Under the pieces are notes generated by a model. That model searched no databases, was not told the origin of the DNA, and worked only from the letters and a program-made list of their open reading frames with translations. From Streptomyces sp. WZ-12 (lineage in GTDB: Bacteria; Actinomycetota; Actinomycetes; Streptomycetales; Streptomycetaceae): a stretch of DNA of 64,000 nucleotides. Of this stretch, positions 15,710 to 24,783 are shown piece after piece. The translations under genes and the position numbers were made by a program. Every line of letters begins with the position of its first letter. Position 1 is the stretch's first letter. The DNA is taken from contig NZ_CP118574.1 of assembly GCF_028898845.1 (NCBI RefSeq), positions 2,232,001-2,296,000 on the forward strand, written 5' to 3'.

Positions 15710-18004
15710 ATGCGAGGCATGTCCTTGCCGAATGCGCCGGGCCGCCGGCGGCCGGACGGCGCGCTGGAACGCCTCGGCGAATGGTGCGCCCGGCACGCCG
15801 TGGTCGTCGTGGTGCTGTGGCTGGTCGGACTGACCGCGGTCCAGGTGCTCCAACGGCCCCTCGGCGGGACCTACTCCGACGACTTCTCGCTGCCGGACGT
15901 GCAGTCCCGGCAGGGCCAGGAGATCCTCGCCGCGCACCAGCCCGCGGTCGGCTACGCCGCCCCGGTGGTACTGCACGCCGACCGGCCGCTGACCGCCTTC
16001 GCCGGGCAGCTCGCGGACGCCACCGTCGCCCTGGAGAGGCTCCCCGATGTGCGGGCCGCGGAGAGCCCGTTGACCCCGCCCGGGCCCCGGACTCCACCAC
16101 CGTCGCCCGGTGCCGCGCACACCGGACCGCTCTCCGCCGACGGCCGGACCGGGTACCTCACGGTGCGCTTCCGGGACCCGCCGGCGCACCTGGGCCCGGA
16201 CGCGCTGCCGGGCGTGGACCGGGCGGTGGCGCCGCTGCGCGCGGCCGGCGTCCAGGTCGAGTACGGCGGCGCGCTGGGCGAGCTGGCGCAGCCGGCCACC
16301 GACGACCGGCCCAGCGAGGCGATCGGGTTCGCGGTGGCGGTGCTGGTGCTGCTCGTCGGGTTCGGCAGCGTGCTGGCGGCCGCGGTGCCGCTGCTGACCG
16401 CGCTGATCGGGGTGGTCTGCGGGCTGGGCTGCCTGGGGCTGCTGGCCGCCGCGTTCACCTTCGCCACCGTTTCCCCCGCCCTGGCCACCATGATCGGCCT
16501 CGGGGTGGGCATCGACTACGCGCTGTTCCTGATCACCCGCCATCGGCAACTCCTGGCGGACGGCGCGGAGCCGGCCGTCGCCGCGGGGCGGGCGGTGGCC
16601 ACCAGCGGCCGAGCCGTCCTGATCTCCGGCGTCACCGTGCTCATCGCGCTGACCGGGCTCTCCGTCGCGGGCATCGGCTTCATCGCCAAGCTGGGCACCG
16701 CGGCCGCGCTCACCGTGATCACCGCGGTGCTCGGCGCGCTCACCCTCGTCCCCGCGCTGCTCGGGCTGCTGGGCCGCGACATCGACCGGCTGCGGGTGCG
16801 CCGGCCGGTCGCCGAGCCGGCCCCGGACGCGGACACCGGCCGCCGCGGGCTGCGCTATGCCCGGCGAGTGACCCGCCATCCCTGGCCGCACCTGGTGTGC
16901 GGGGTGCTCGTCCTGGCGGTGCTCACGGTCCCGGCGTTCTCGATGCGGCTGGGGCACATCGGCGACGGCGCGGACCCACCGTCGTTCACCTCCCGCCGGG
17001 CCTACGACCTGATGTCGGCGGCGTTCGGCCCCGGTTCGACGGGGCCGCTGACGCTCGTCGTCGACCAGCGGGCGGTGCCGGCGGCGGACCGCCCGGCGCT
17101 GGCGGCCCAGGCCCGGCACGCCCTCGGCCACCTCCCCGGCACCGCGGCGGTCACCCCGCTGCGGCCCTCCCCGGACGGCGCGGTGCTGTCCGCCACCGCC
17201 TACCCCACGGGAGCCCCGCAGGACGCGAGCACCACCGCGCTCACCCACCGCCTCGTCGACTCCGTGCTCCCCCGCGCCGTCCGCGGCTACGAAGCCCACG
17301 GCTACGTCACCGGCACCACCGCTGCCGAGGTGGACTTCCTGGACCTGCTCGCCGCCCGGCTTCCGCTGATCATCGCCGTGGTGGTGGGCCTGGCCTTCCT
17401 GATCCTGCTGATCGTCTTCCGGGGCGTGCTGGTCGCGGCGAAGGCCGCGGTGCTCAACGTGCTGTCGATCGCGGCGTCGTACGGGGTGGTGGTGGCGGTC
17501 TTCCAGTGGGGGTGGGGCGGGCCGGCGCTCGGGGTCAACGGCACCGTGCCGATCGAGAGCTACGTGCCGATGATGATGTTCGCCATCGTCTTCGGGCTGG
17601 GCACGGACTACGAGATCTTCCTGCTCTCCCGGGTCCACGAGGGCCGCTCGCGGCACGCCGAGCCGGCCACGGGCGTGCTGCACGCCCTGGCGGTCACCGG
17701 CCGGGTGATCGGCTGCGCCGCGCTGATCATGGTGGGCGTCTTCGCCGCGTTCCTGTCCAGCGAGGCCGTGGCGGTCAAGATGCTCGGGGTGGGTCTGGCC
17801 GTGAGCGTGCTGATCGACGCGACCGTGGTCCGGCTGCTGCTGGTGCCCGCGGCGCTGACGCTGCTGGGCGCGCGGGCCTGGTGGACGCCGTGGTGGCTGG
17901 ACCAGGTGCTGCCGGAGGTGGACCCGGAGGGGGCGCACCGGCCCCGGCCCGCGCCGCCGCGCCCGGTGGACCCGCTGGGCCACGGCGGCCCACCGGCCGG
18001 CTGA
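15710..18004 (+). CDS. MMPL-family RND transporter
   Basis: The 764-aa protein has two repeats, each with one helix, a large extracytoplasmic loop and five more helices, as in MmpL/ActII-3 exporters. The proton-relay Asp-Tyr pairs are visible in GVGIDYALFLITRH (first repeat) and FGLGTDYEIFLLSRV (second repeat). Members export lipids, antibiotics or signalling molecules; none can be assigned here. The start is uncertain: ATG 15710 and ATG 15719 (MSLPNAPGRR) are both possible and neither has a strong ribosome-binding site. Confidence 0.88.
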   Translation: MRGMSLPNAPGRRRPDGALERLGEWCARHAVVVVVLWLVGLTAVQVLQRPLGGTYSDDFSLPDVQSRQGQEILAAHQPAVGYAAPVVLHADRPLTAFAGQLADATVALERLPDVRAAESPLTPPGPRTPPPSPGAAHTGPLSADGRTGYLTVRFRDPPAHLGPDALPGVDRAVAPLRAAGVQVEYGGALGELAQPATDDRPSEAIGFAVAVLVLLVGFGSVLAAAVPLLTALIGVVCGLGCLGLLAAAFTFATVSPALATMIGLGVGIDYALFLITRHRQLLADGAEPAVAAGRAVATSGRAVLISGVTVLIALTGLSVAGIGFIAKLGTAAALTVITAVLGALTLVPALLGLLGRDIDRLRVRRPVAEPAPDADTGRRGLRYARRVTRHPWPHLVCGVLVLAVLTVPAFSMRLGHIGDGADPPSFTSRRAYDLMSAAFGPGSTGPLTLVVDQRAVPAADRPALAAQARHALGHLPGTAAVTPLRPSPDGAVLSATAYPTGAPQDASTTALTHRLVDSVLPRAVRGYEAHGYVTGTTAAEVDFLDLLAARLPLIIAVVVGLAFLILLIVFRGVLVAAKAAVLNVLSIAASYGVVVAVFQWGWGGPALGVNGTVPIESYVPMMMFAIVFGLGTDYEIFLLSRVHEGRSRHAEPATGVLHALAVTGRVIGCAALIMVGVFAAFLSSEAVAVKMLGVGLAVSVLIDATVVRLLLVPAALTLLGARAWWTPWWLDQVLPEVDPEGAHRPRPAPPRPVDPLGHGGPPAG

Positions 18005-18062
18005 CCGCCCCGCCGGCCCGGCCCGTCCTGCGGGGACCAGCGGCTCCGCCGATCATCGGAGT

Positions 18063-19043
18063 ATGGCTCCGACCCCCGGGCCCGGCGCCGCGGGCCCGCC
18101 CCCGTATCCCGTGATCCGACCGATGCTGGCCGTGCTCGGGCCGCTGCCGCCCGGGCCCGAGCAGGCCGGCTGGGCGTTCGAGGGCAAGTGGGACGGGGCC
18201 CGGTGCGTCGTGAACGCCCCGGGCGACGGCACCCTCCAACTGGTCACCCGGGCCGGCAACGACGCCACCGCCAGCTACCCCGAGCTCGGCCCGCTCGGCG
18301 AGCAACTGCGCGGCCGGGCGGCGGTGCTGGACGGCGAGGTGGTGGTGCTGGGCCCCACCGGCCGACCCGACTTCGGGCTGCTGCAACGCCGTATGGGGGT
18401 GCTCAACCCGCGCCGCACCGCCCGGTTGGCGATGGAGCTCCCCGTTCAGCTCGTGCTCTTCGACGTGATGTACCTGGACGGGCCGCTGATGGCCGCGCCC
18501 TACGAGGAGCGGCGGGCGGTGCTGGCCGGGTTGGCGCTGGCCGGCCCCAACTGGTCGGTGCCGGGGTATGTCGCGGGCCACGGCCAACGGGCGTGGGAGG
18601 CGGCGCTGCACGGCGGCCTGGAGGGCGTGATGGCCAAGCGGCTGTCGTCCCCGTACCTTCCCGGGGTGCGCTCCACGGACTGGGTGAAGACCAAGTACCA
18701 GGAGACGCTGGACGTGGTCATCGGCGGCTGGACGGAGGGGCGCGGGGCGCTCGGCGGGCTGCCCGGGTCGGTGCTGGCGGGCGTGGCGGAGCCTAGCGGG
18801 CTGCGGTTCGTGGGCGCGGTGGGCTCGGGCCTCTCCGACCACGAACGGCGGGACCTGGCGCAGTACTTGGGCGTGATCCCGCTGGACCGTTCGCCGTTCG
18901 TCAACCCCGTGGACCTGGCGGGCGTGCACTGGGCCGAGCCCCGGCTGGTCGCCGAGATCACCGTCAGCGGCTGGACGGCGACGGGGCGGATCCGGCATCC
19001 GGTCTGGCACCGGCTGCGCCCCGATCTGACGCGGCTGGACTGA
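18063..19043 (+). CDS. ATP-dependent DNA ligase (LigC/LigD-ligase type)
   Basis: The 326-aa protein has the nucleotidyltransferase motifs of ATP ligases: motif I FEGKWDGAR with the AMP-accepting Lys42, motif III LDGEVVV, motif IV EGVMAKRL and motif V DWVKTKY. A C-terminal OB-fold follows. This is the size of stand-alone LigC or the ligase domain of LigD, which repair breaks and gaps. No Ku or primase/polymerase gene lies next to it. Confidence 0.9.
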   Translation: MAPTPGPGAAGPPPYPVIRPMLAVLGPLPPGPEQAGWAFEGKWDGARCVVNAPGDGTLQLVTRAGNDATASYPELGPLGEQLRGRAAVLDGEVVVLGPTGRPDFGLLQRRMGVLNPRRTARLAMELPVQLVLFDVMYLDGPLMAAPYEERRAVLAGLALAGPNWSVPGYVAGHGQRAWEAALHGGLEGVMAKRLSSPYLPGVRSTDWVKTKYQETLDVVIGGWTEGRGALGGLPGSVLAGVAEPSGLRFVGAVGSGLSDHERRDLAQYLGVIPLDRSPFVNPVDLAGVHWAEPRLVAEITVSGWTATGRIRHPVWHRLRPDLTRLD

Positions 19044-19121
19044 GCCGCGGCGGGGACGGCCGTGGGACGGCACGGCCGTGGCCACCGGGCGCCGGTCAAC
19101 GCGCGCCGCGGGCCGGTTCGG

Positions 19122-20051
19122 TCACGGGCGGCAGAACCGGGCGACGGCGACCGATCCACCGTCGTTCTCGTCGTCCGAGCCGAGGATCCCCGCGCGGGAG
19201 CCGGGCAGGCAGGCCAGTCCCTCGACCTTGTGCCCGGAGACGGTCGCGAGGCGGTGCGGCGCGTCGGACACCGTCAGCCCGATGCGGCCGGTGCGGGAGA
19301 CGGTGACCCGCCCCGCGTCGTAGAGCGCGGAGGCGAACGGGCCGTCGTTGCCCGGGTCGGCGGCCGACGACACGGTCAACCGGCCGTCGGCAGCCGCCTT
19401 CACGTCCGAGGCGTGCCGGACGTGCGCCGCCGGGTACGGCACCCGGAAGCGGGCGGAGACCGGTGCGCCGAGGGAGTTGTCTGCGGGGTTCCACGCGGCC
19501 GCGAAGAGGGTGGCCGGGCGGTCGTCCTGGCCGCGGTCGGCCCAGACGGCGACGGTCCGGCCGCGGAGGACGGAGAGGGCGAAGCCCTCGTAGTTGGCGT
19601 CCGGGGAGACGTCGGGCAGGCGGAAGGTGCCGAGCACTCGGGCGGTGTCGCCGTCCCGGACGACGCGGTAGGCGGTGCCGCCGCTGGCCAACGCCAGGAA
19701 CTCGTGCGGCCGGCCGGGTACCGCGTCGATCGCCTCCAGGTCCACCGGCAGCGGGCCGACCCAGTCCAGCGGCCGCACCCGGGGCGCCGCGCCCGGGCGG
19801 AGGCCGATCGCCACCAGCCGGTTCTGGCCGGGCTCCTTGTTGTCGCGGACGCCGACGAGGTCGACCGCGGCACCGTGCCGGTCCTCGACGGCGAGGCCGC
19901 TGATCCCGGCGGTCATCCCGTCCCCGACCCGCTGCCAGCCACCCGTACCGGGGCGGGACGCGGCGGTCGGGGCGTGCTCCTGTGCGGTGGCCGTCGTCGG
20001 CGCCAGCAGGGCGACGCCGAGCACGGCCACACCTATCGCTCTCGTGATCAT
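19122..20051 (-). CDS. Secreted protein of unknown function
   Basis: The 309-aa protein has a signal peptide with likely cleavage after ATATAQ (about residue 24). The mature part is rich in short beta strands (GISGLAVEDRHGAAVDLVGVRDN, VDLEAIDAVPGRPHEFLALAS, ANYEGFALSVLRGRTVAVWADRG), which suggests a beta-propeller like secreted esterase-like or phytase-like proteins. The family is not clear enough to name. It is convergent with the ligase gene. Confidence 0.7.
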   Translation of the reverse strand: MITRAIGVAVLGVALLAPTTATAQEHAPTAASRPGTGGWQRVGDGMTAGISGLAVEDRHGAAVDLVGVRDNKEPGQNRLVAIGLRPGAAPRVRPLDWVGPLPVDLEAIDAVPGRPHEFLALASGGTAYRVVRDGDTARVLGTFRLPDVSPDANYEGFALSVLRGRTVAVWADRGQDDRPATLFAAAWNPADNSLGAPVSARFRVPYPAAHVRHASDVKAAADGRLTVSSAADPGNDGPFASALYDAGRVTVSRTGRIGLTVSDAPHRLATVSGHKVEGLACLPGSRAGILGSDDENDGGSVAVARFCRP

Positions 20052-20227
20052 CGGGCGATGATAGGTGACTCCCTTTCCCTACCGGCCAGTTGGCGCGCGC
20101 CGCCCCGTGGCCGCGCGCCGTCCCCCGGGACGCGCCGTGCGCCGGGTGGCTGACGCCCCGGGACGCGCCCCCGCGGCGCGGGAAACCATCCCGGCATCCG
20201 CCCGGCCCCCACGGAAAGGAACCGACG

Positions 20228-21271
20228 ATGCCCGCCCCCGAGAACGACGGCACCACCGGAGCCAGCGACGGCAACCGCGCCTACGGGCACAAGCCCTTCA
20301 AGCGCTCCCGGAGCCACTTCGCCGACCGGATCACCGCCGACGGCCGCGACGGCTGGCCGGTGGCGGCCGGCCGCTACCGGCTGGTGGTCAGCCGCGCCTG
20401 CCCCTGGGCCAGCCGCGCGGTGATCTCCAGGCGGCTGCTCGGCCTGGAGGACGCCCTGTCGATGGGTATCGCCGACCCCATTCAGGACGACCGCAGTTGG
20501 CGCTTCACCCTCGACCCGGAAGGCCGGGACCCGGTGTTGGGCATCCGCTTCCTCAGCGAGGCGTACGACGCCCGCGAGAGCGGCTACCCCGGCGGCGTCA
20601 GCGTCCCCGCGATCGTGGACGTCCCGAGCGGGCAGTTGGTCACCAACGACTTCCAGCAGATCACCCTGGACTTCGCGACCGAGTGGACGGCGCTGCACCG
20701 GCCCGGCGCGCCCGACCTCTACCCCGGGGCGCACCGGGACGAGATCGACGAGGTGATGGCGGGCGTCTACCAGGACGTCAACAACGGGGTGTACCGGGCC
20801 GGTTTCGCCACCGGGCAGGACGACTACGACGCGGCCTTCGAGGCGCTGTTCCGCCGGCTCGACCAGCTCTCCGAGCGGCTTGTGCACCGGCGGTACCTGG
20901 TCGGCGACACCCTCACCGAGGCCGATGTCCGGCTGTTCACCACGCTCGTCCGCTTCGACCCCGTCTACCACGGCCACTTCAAGTGCAACCGCTTCAAGCT
21001 GGCCGAGGACCCGGTGCTGTGGGCGTACGCCAAGGACCTGTTCCAGACGCCCGGGTTCGGGGACACGGTGGACTTCCACCACATCAAGCAGCACTACTAC
21101 CGGGTCCACAGCGGCATCAATCCCACCGGCATCGTCCCGCTCGGCCCGGACCTCTCCGGCTGGCTGACGCCGCACCACCGCGAGGAGTTGGGCGGTCGGC
21201 CGTTCGGCGACGGCACCCCGCCGGGCCCGGTCCCGGCGGGCGAGCGGGTCCCCGCTTCGGGACGCCCCTGA
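20228..21271 (+). CDS. Glutathionyl-hydroquinone reductase (Xi-class GST, YqjG/ECM4-like)
   Basis: The 347-aa protein is an Xi-class glutathione transferase. The catalytic motif RACPWASRAVI has Cys58, and the C-terminal helical domain contains NNGVYRAGFATGQDDYDAAF and GDTLTEADVRLFTTLVRFDPVY. The enzymes reduce thiol-hydroquinones. Actinobacteria use mycothiol rather than glutathione, so the thiol here is probably mycothiol; that is inference. The start at 20228 follows AAAGGA. Confidence 0.9.
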   Translation: MPAPENDGTTGASDGNRAYGHKPFKRSRSHFADRITADGRDGWPVAAGRYRLVVSRACPWASRAVISRRLLGLEDALSMGIADPIQDDRSWRFTLDPEGRDPVLGIRFLSEAYDARESGYPGGVSVPAIVDVPSGQLVTNDFQQITLDFATEWTALHRPGAPDLYPGAHRDEIDEVMAGVYQDVNNGVYRAGFATGQDDYDAAFEALFRRLDQLSERLVHRRYLVGDTLTEADVRLFTTLVRFDPVYHGHFKCNRFKLAEDPVLWAYAKDLFQTPGFGDTVDFHHIKQHYYRVHSGINPTGIVPLGPDLSGWLTPHHREELGGRPFGDGTPPGPVPAGERVPASGRP

Positions 21272-21312
21272 CCGCCCGACCGCGACGGGCACCGATGGTC
21301 TCCAGGCCCTGC

Positions 21313-21365
21313 GGGCGGACGCCTACGGGTCCCTAGTCCCGTGGGCGGACGCCTACGGGTCCCTA
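21313..21365. repeat. Tandem direct repeat, 30-base period
   Basis: The 23-base unit beginning GGGCGGACGCCTACGGG occurs at 21313-21335 and again, identical, at 21343-21365. The second copy covers the stop codon of the MocR gene. It lies between convergent genes, so it may be a terminator-related or REP-like element. Confidence 0.7.
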
Positions 21366-22703
21366 CTCCGCGCCGGCGTCCTCCGGGGCCCGGCGGGCCA
21401 GTCCGACCAGCACGTCCAGGGCGTCCGCCAGGACGTCGACGGGCGGGGCGGACAGGGCCAGCCGTACCGCGTTGGGGGCGTGCCCGGCGCCCACCGCGAA
21501 GGCGCCGGACGGGGTGACCGCGATGCCGCGGCGGGCCGCGGCGGCCACGAAGGTGTCCGCCCGCCAGGGCTCGGGCAGTTCCCACCAGCAGTGGTACGAA
21601 TGCGGGTCGGTGCGCAGCCGTTGACCGGCGAGGCGGTCCGCGGCGATCCGCTGGCGGGCCGCGGCGTCGGCCCGCTTGTCCGCCTCGACGGCGGTGGCGG
21701 TGCCGTCGCCCAGCCAACGGACCGCCGCCTCCAGGGCGAAGCCGGCCGCCGTCCAGGCGCCGGAGCGGAGCGCCGCGGCGAAGTCGGGGGCGGCGGGGCG
21801 GTCGGGCGGCACCAGGAACCCGAGCGTCAGGCCCGGGGCGAGCCGCTTGGAGAGGCTGTCGACGAGCACCGTGCGCTCCGGGGCGAGCGCGGCGAGCGGC
21901 GGCAGGTCGGGGCGGAGGAAGCCGTAGACGGCGTCCTCGACGGCGTAGAGGTCCAACTCCCCCAATGTTGCGGCGACTTCGGCGCGGCGGGCCGCGGGCA
22001 TGGTGGTGCCGAGCGGGTTGTGCAGCGCGGGCTGGAGGTAGACCGCGCGCAGTGGGGCGGCGGTGCGCAGCGCGTCGGGGGTGACGCCGTGCTCGTCCAT
22101 CGCCAGCGGCACGAGGGTGATGCCGAGGCGGGCCGCGATGCCCTTGATGACGGGGAAGGTCAACGCCTCGACGCCGAGGCGTTCGCCGGGCGGGACGAGG
22201 GCGGCGAAGGCGGCGGCGAGGGCCTCGCGGCCGCTGCCGGCGAAGAGCAGCCGCCGGGCGTCGGGGGTCCAGCCGGCCCGGGTGAGGTGGGCGGCGGCGG
22301 TGTGCCGGGCGACGGGGGTGCCGGCGGCGGTGCCCGGGCGCAGCGCCGCGGACATCGCCGCGTCCTGTTGCAGCAGCGGCCCGAGGCTCTGCGCGAGGAG
22401 CGCGGACTGCCCCGGCAGGACGGGGAAGTTGAGCTCCAGATCGATGGGGTGGCCGCCGGGCTCGGCGAGCGCGGGCCCGGCCGCCGGTGGCGCGGTGCGG
22501 ACGAAGGTGCCGCGGCCGACCTCGCCCACCGTCAGCCCGCGCCGGCCCAGTTCGCGGTAGACCCGGGCCGCGGTCGAGTCGGCGATCCGCCGGCGCCTGG
22601 CGAACCGGCGCAGCGGCGGCAGCCGGTCTCCCGGGCGGAGCCGGCCGGCCGCGATGGCGGCGGCCAGTTCGTCGGCGATGGCGCGGTAGTCGTCCCCCGT
22701 CAT
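21363..22703 (-). CDS. MocR-type regulator (GntR HTH fused to PLP aminotransferase domain)
   Basis: The 446-aa protein has a GntR winged helix (RLRPGDRLPPLRRFARRRRIADSTAARVYRELGRRGL, residues about 20-60) joined to a fold-type I aminotransferase domain. The PLP-binding motif is VDSLSKRLAPGLTLGFL. MocR proteins sense PLP adducts and activate or repress a neighbouring gene. The start at 22703 follows GGGAGGGGAG. Two direct repeats in the gap to the divergent hydrolase gene probably form its operator, so it may control the hydrolase and itself. Confidence 0.88.
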   Translation of the reverse strand: MTGDDYRAIADELAAAIAAGRLRPGDRLPPLRRFARRRRIADSTAARVYRELGRRGLTVGEVGRGTFVRTAPPAAGPALAEPGGHPIDLELNFPVLPGQSALLAQSLGPLLQQDAAMSAALRPGTAAGTPVARHTAAAHLTRAGWTPDARRLLFAGSGREALAAAFAALVPPGERLGVEALTFPVIKGIAARLGITLVPLAMDEHGVTPDALRTAAPLRAVYLQPALHNPLGTTMPAARRAEVAATLGELDLYAVEDAVYGFLRPDLPPLAALAPERTVLVDSLSKRLAPGLTLGFLVPPDRPAAPDFAAALRSGAWTAAGFALEAAVRWLGDGTATAVEADKRADAAARQRIAADRLAGQRLRTDPHSYHCWWELPEPWRADTFVAAAARRGIAVTPSGAFAVGAGHAPNAVRLALSAPPVDVLADALDVLVGLARRAPEDAGAE

Positions 22704-22722
22704 TGCACTCCCCTCCCACAAC

Positions 22723-22758
22723 ATTGCACCGAGCACATTATCCCTATTGTGCCGAGCA
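22723..22758. promoter_or_regulatory. Probable MocR operator (direct repeats)
   Basis: ATTGCACCGAGCA (22723-22735) and ATTGTGCCGAGCA (22746-22758) differ in two bases and are 23 bases apart, about two helical turns. They lie in the divergent promoter region of the MocR gene and the alpha/beta hydrolase. MocR proteins such as GabR and PdxR bind direct repeats with this kind of spacing. Confidence 0.6.
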
Positions 22759-22857
22759 ATTGCCCCTCATAGCATCGATGCAATCGGCTCCCGGGCGAAC
22801 TCGACCAACTCACCATCACGGCAACGCCGCACGTCATGCGGCAAGAAGGGGTGTGCC

Positions 22858-23691
22858 ATGCCCTCGGTGCAATCCAACGGGATCACGATCGCGTACGACG
22901 ACGAGGGCAGCGGTGCACCGCTGGTCCTCCTCCACGGCCACCCCTTCGACCGCTCGATGTGGCGCCCGCAGACCACCCACTTCAGCGCCGCCGGGATGCG
23001 GGTGATCGCCCCGGACCTCCGCGGCTACGGCGGGAGTTCGGCCGTCCCCGGCAAGACCCCGCTCGCGACCTTCGCCCGCGACCTCGCCGCCCTGCTCGAC
23101 CGGCTCGGCATCGAACGGTTCGTCCTCGGCGGGCTGTCCATGGGCGGGCAGATCGTCATGGAGTGCTACCGGCAATTCCCGGAGCGGATCCGGGCGTTGC
23201 TGCTCGCCGACACCTTCGCGGCGACCGACAGCGACGAGGGCCGCGCGCTGCGGCTGCGGACCGCCGAGCGGCTGCTCACCGAGGGGATGGCCGGGTACGC
23301 GCACGAGGCGCTGCCCAAGATGATCGCGCCGGCCCATGTGACGGCGCTGCCCGAAGTCGCCGCGCACGTCCTGGGGATGATGAAGAACGCCTCGCCCGAG
23401 GGAGCCGCGGCCGCCCTGCGCGGCCGGGCCGAGCGCCCGGACTACACCGGGCTGCTCCCGCGGATCACCGTGCCCACCCTCGTGGTCGTGGGCACCGAGG
23501 ACGAGTTCACCCCGGTGGCCGACGCCCGGCTGATCCACGAGGCGGTGCCCGGGTCGCGCCTGACGCTCGTCCAAGGCGCCGGCCACATGCCGAACTTGGA
23601 GCGCCCGGAGGAGTTCAACGCGGCGCTGGCGGCGTTCCTGGACACGCTTCCGTCCGAGGCCGGGGACGGGGACGGGCGCCCGTCCCGCTAG
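22858..23691 (+). CDS. Alpha/beta-fold hydrolase
   Basis: The 277-aa protein has all alpha/beta-hydrolase landmarks: the HGHPFDRSMW oxyanion region, nucleophile elbow GGLSMGGQ with Ser near residue 95, the acid in VVGTEDEFTP and the His in GAGHMPNLERPEEF. It resembles esterases and lactonases of the PcaD/non-haem peroxidase group; the substrate is unknown. It is divergent from the MocR gene and likely under its control. Confidence 0.88.
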   Translation: MPSVQSNGITIAYDDEGSGAPLVLLHGHPFDRSMWRPQTTHFSAAGMRVIAPDLRGYGGSSAVPGKTPLATFARDLAALLDRLGIERFVLGGLSMGGQIVMECYRQFPERIRALLLADTFAATDSDEGRALRLRTAERLLTEGMAGYAHEALPKMIAPAHVTALPEVAAHVLGMMKNASPEGAAAALRGRAERPDYTGLLPRITVPTLVVVGTEDEFTPVADARLIHEAVPGSRLTLVQGAGHMPNLERPEEFNAALAAFLDTLPSEAGDGDGRPSR

Positions 23692-24557
23692 CGCTCCGCC
23701 ACCCTCCCCACCGCCAGCAGCGCCGTGTGCGGCAGCACCAGTTGACCGGGCCGCCGACCGCCCGGCTCGGCGAACTCCTCGGCGAGCGCGACGACATGGC
23801 GCCTGATCCGCTCGGTAACGACCGGCCCCTGTGAGGTCACCACCCGCCCGATGGTGGCGACGCCGGCCGCCGGGCCGCGCCACCACTCCTCCACCGTGGT
23901 GCGGTGCCCCCAGGAGAGCGCGGAGCAGCGCACCCCGCCCAACCCGCCGGCGGCGCGCAGCAGTTCCGCGAAACCCTCGGCCGTGCGCGGGAAGTCGTCC
24001 TCGGGCGCGAGCGCGGGGACGTCCGGCGGTCGGGGCACGCCGGCGGCCCGCACCGCGCGGCCGAGAAGCGCCTGGCCCGGCGCGGGCGGCGCGGCCCAGA
24101 TGGTCAGCGCGATCCGGCCGCCCGGGCGGGTCACCCGGCGGAGTTCGGCCAGCGCGGCGCGGGGGCGCCCGACGTGATTGAGCACGAAGTTGCCGACGGT
24201 CGCGTCGAAGGCGCCGTCGGGGAAGGGGAGTTGCGGCAGGGCGGCGAGCCGGACGGCGGCCTCGGGCGCGGCGGCCGCGGCAGCGCGCACCATGTCCGGT
24301 TCGGCGTCCACGGCGACCACCTCGGCGCCGCGGTCGAGGGCGGCCACCGCGGCGGCGCCCGTTCCGGTGCCGGCGTCCAACAGCCGGATGCCCGCGGTGA
24401 CGCCCGCGGCGTCCAACAGTCGCGGCACCGTATACGCGCAGAGCCGGCCGAACCCCGCCGCGTACGCCGCGGCGCGGCCCGCCCAGGCCCGCCGTTCACT
24501 GGCATCGAAGGGTGTCTGTGTCGCGGGTCCCACCTGCGCCCCCTCGATGTGCGTCAT
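23688..24557 (-). CDS. Class I SAM-dependent methyltransferase
   Basis: The 289-aa protein carries the SAM-binding motif I LLDAGTGTGAAAVAAL, motif II VVAVDAEPDMV and the post-motif segment LPFPDGAFDATVGNFVLNHV, all typical of UbiE/methyltransferase-11 proteins. The target is unknown. Its last bases overlap the 3' end of the convergent alpha/beta hydrolase gene by four bases. Confidence 0.87.
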   Translation of the reverse strand: MTHIEGAQVGPATQTPFDASERRAWAGRAAAYAAGFGRLCAYTVPRLLDAAGVTAGIRLLDAGTGTGAAAVAALDRGAEVVAVDAEPDMVRAAAAAAPEAAVRLAALPQLPFPDGAFDATVGNFVLNHVGRPRAALAELRRVTRPGGRIALTIWAAPPAPGQALLGRAVRAAGVPRPPDVPALAPEDDFPRTAEGFAELLRAAGGLGGVRCSALSWGHRTTVEEWWRGPAAGVATIGRVVTSQGPVVTERIRRHVVALAEEFAEPGGRRPGQLVLPHTALLAVGRVAER

Positions 24558-24648
24558 GCCCGTCCCGCCTCTCCCGCGCGCCCCGTTCCACCGCCTCCGT
24601 TACGCCAACGCCCACGGCACCCTCGGACTCTCCCCCACACCAAGGGCG

Positions 24649-24687
24649 TTACCCACCCGTAACCTACCGATGGGTTACCACGGGTAA
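24649..24687. promoter_or_regulatory. Candidate tandem operator upstream of the secreted hydrolase
   Basis: Two near-palindromes lie side by side: TTACCCACCCGTAA at 24649-24662 and TTACCACGGGTAA at 24675-24687. Both have TTACC...GTAA ends. They are about 100 bases upstream of the CocE-type gene and look like a double repressor site, but no regulator gene is adjacent. Confidence 0.45.
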
Positions 24688-24783
24688 GCAACGGACCTTA
24701 CTCTCCAGTCACATCGAGCCGCCGGGCCCCCTCCTGTCTCCGGACAGCGCCCGGGCGGCTCGCGTCGAGACCTGGAGCAGAAG

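Noticed and set aside
15525..15833. Short plus-strand frame before the MMPL gene.
   Set aside because: Pro/Arg-rich and overlapping the real MMPL start; no ribosome-binding site.
18063..19043. Full non-homologous end-joining operon around the ATP-dependent ligase.
   Set aside because: No Ku or LigD polymerase/nuclease domain is encoded next to it; only the ligase is present.
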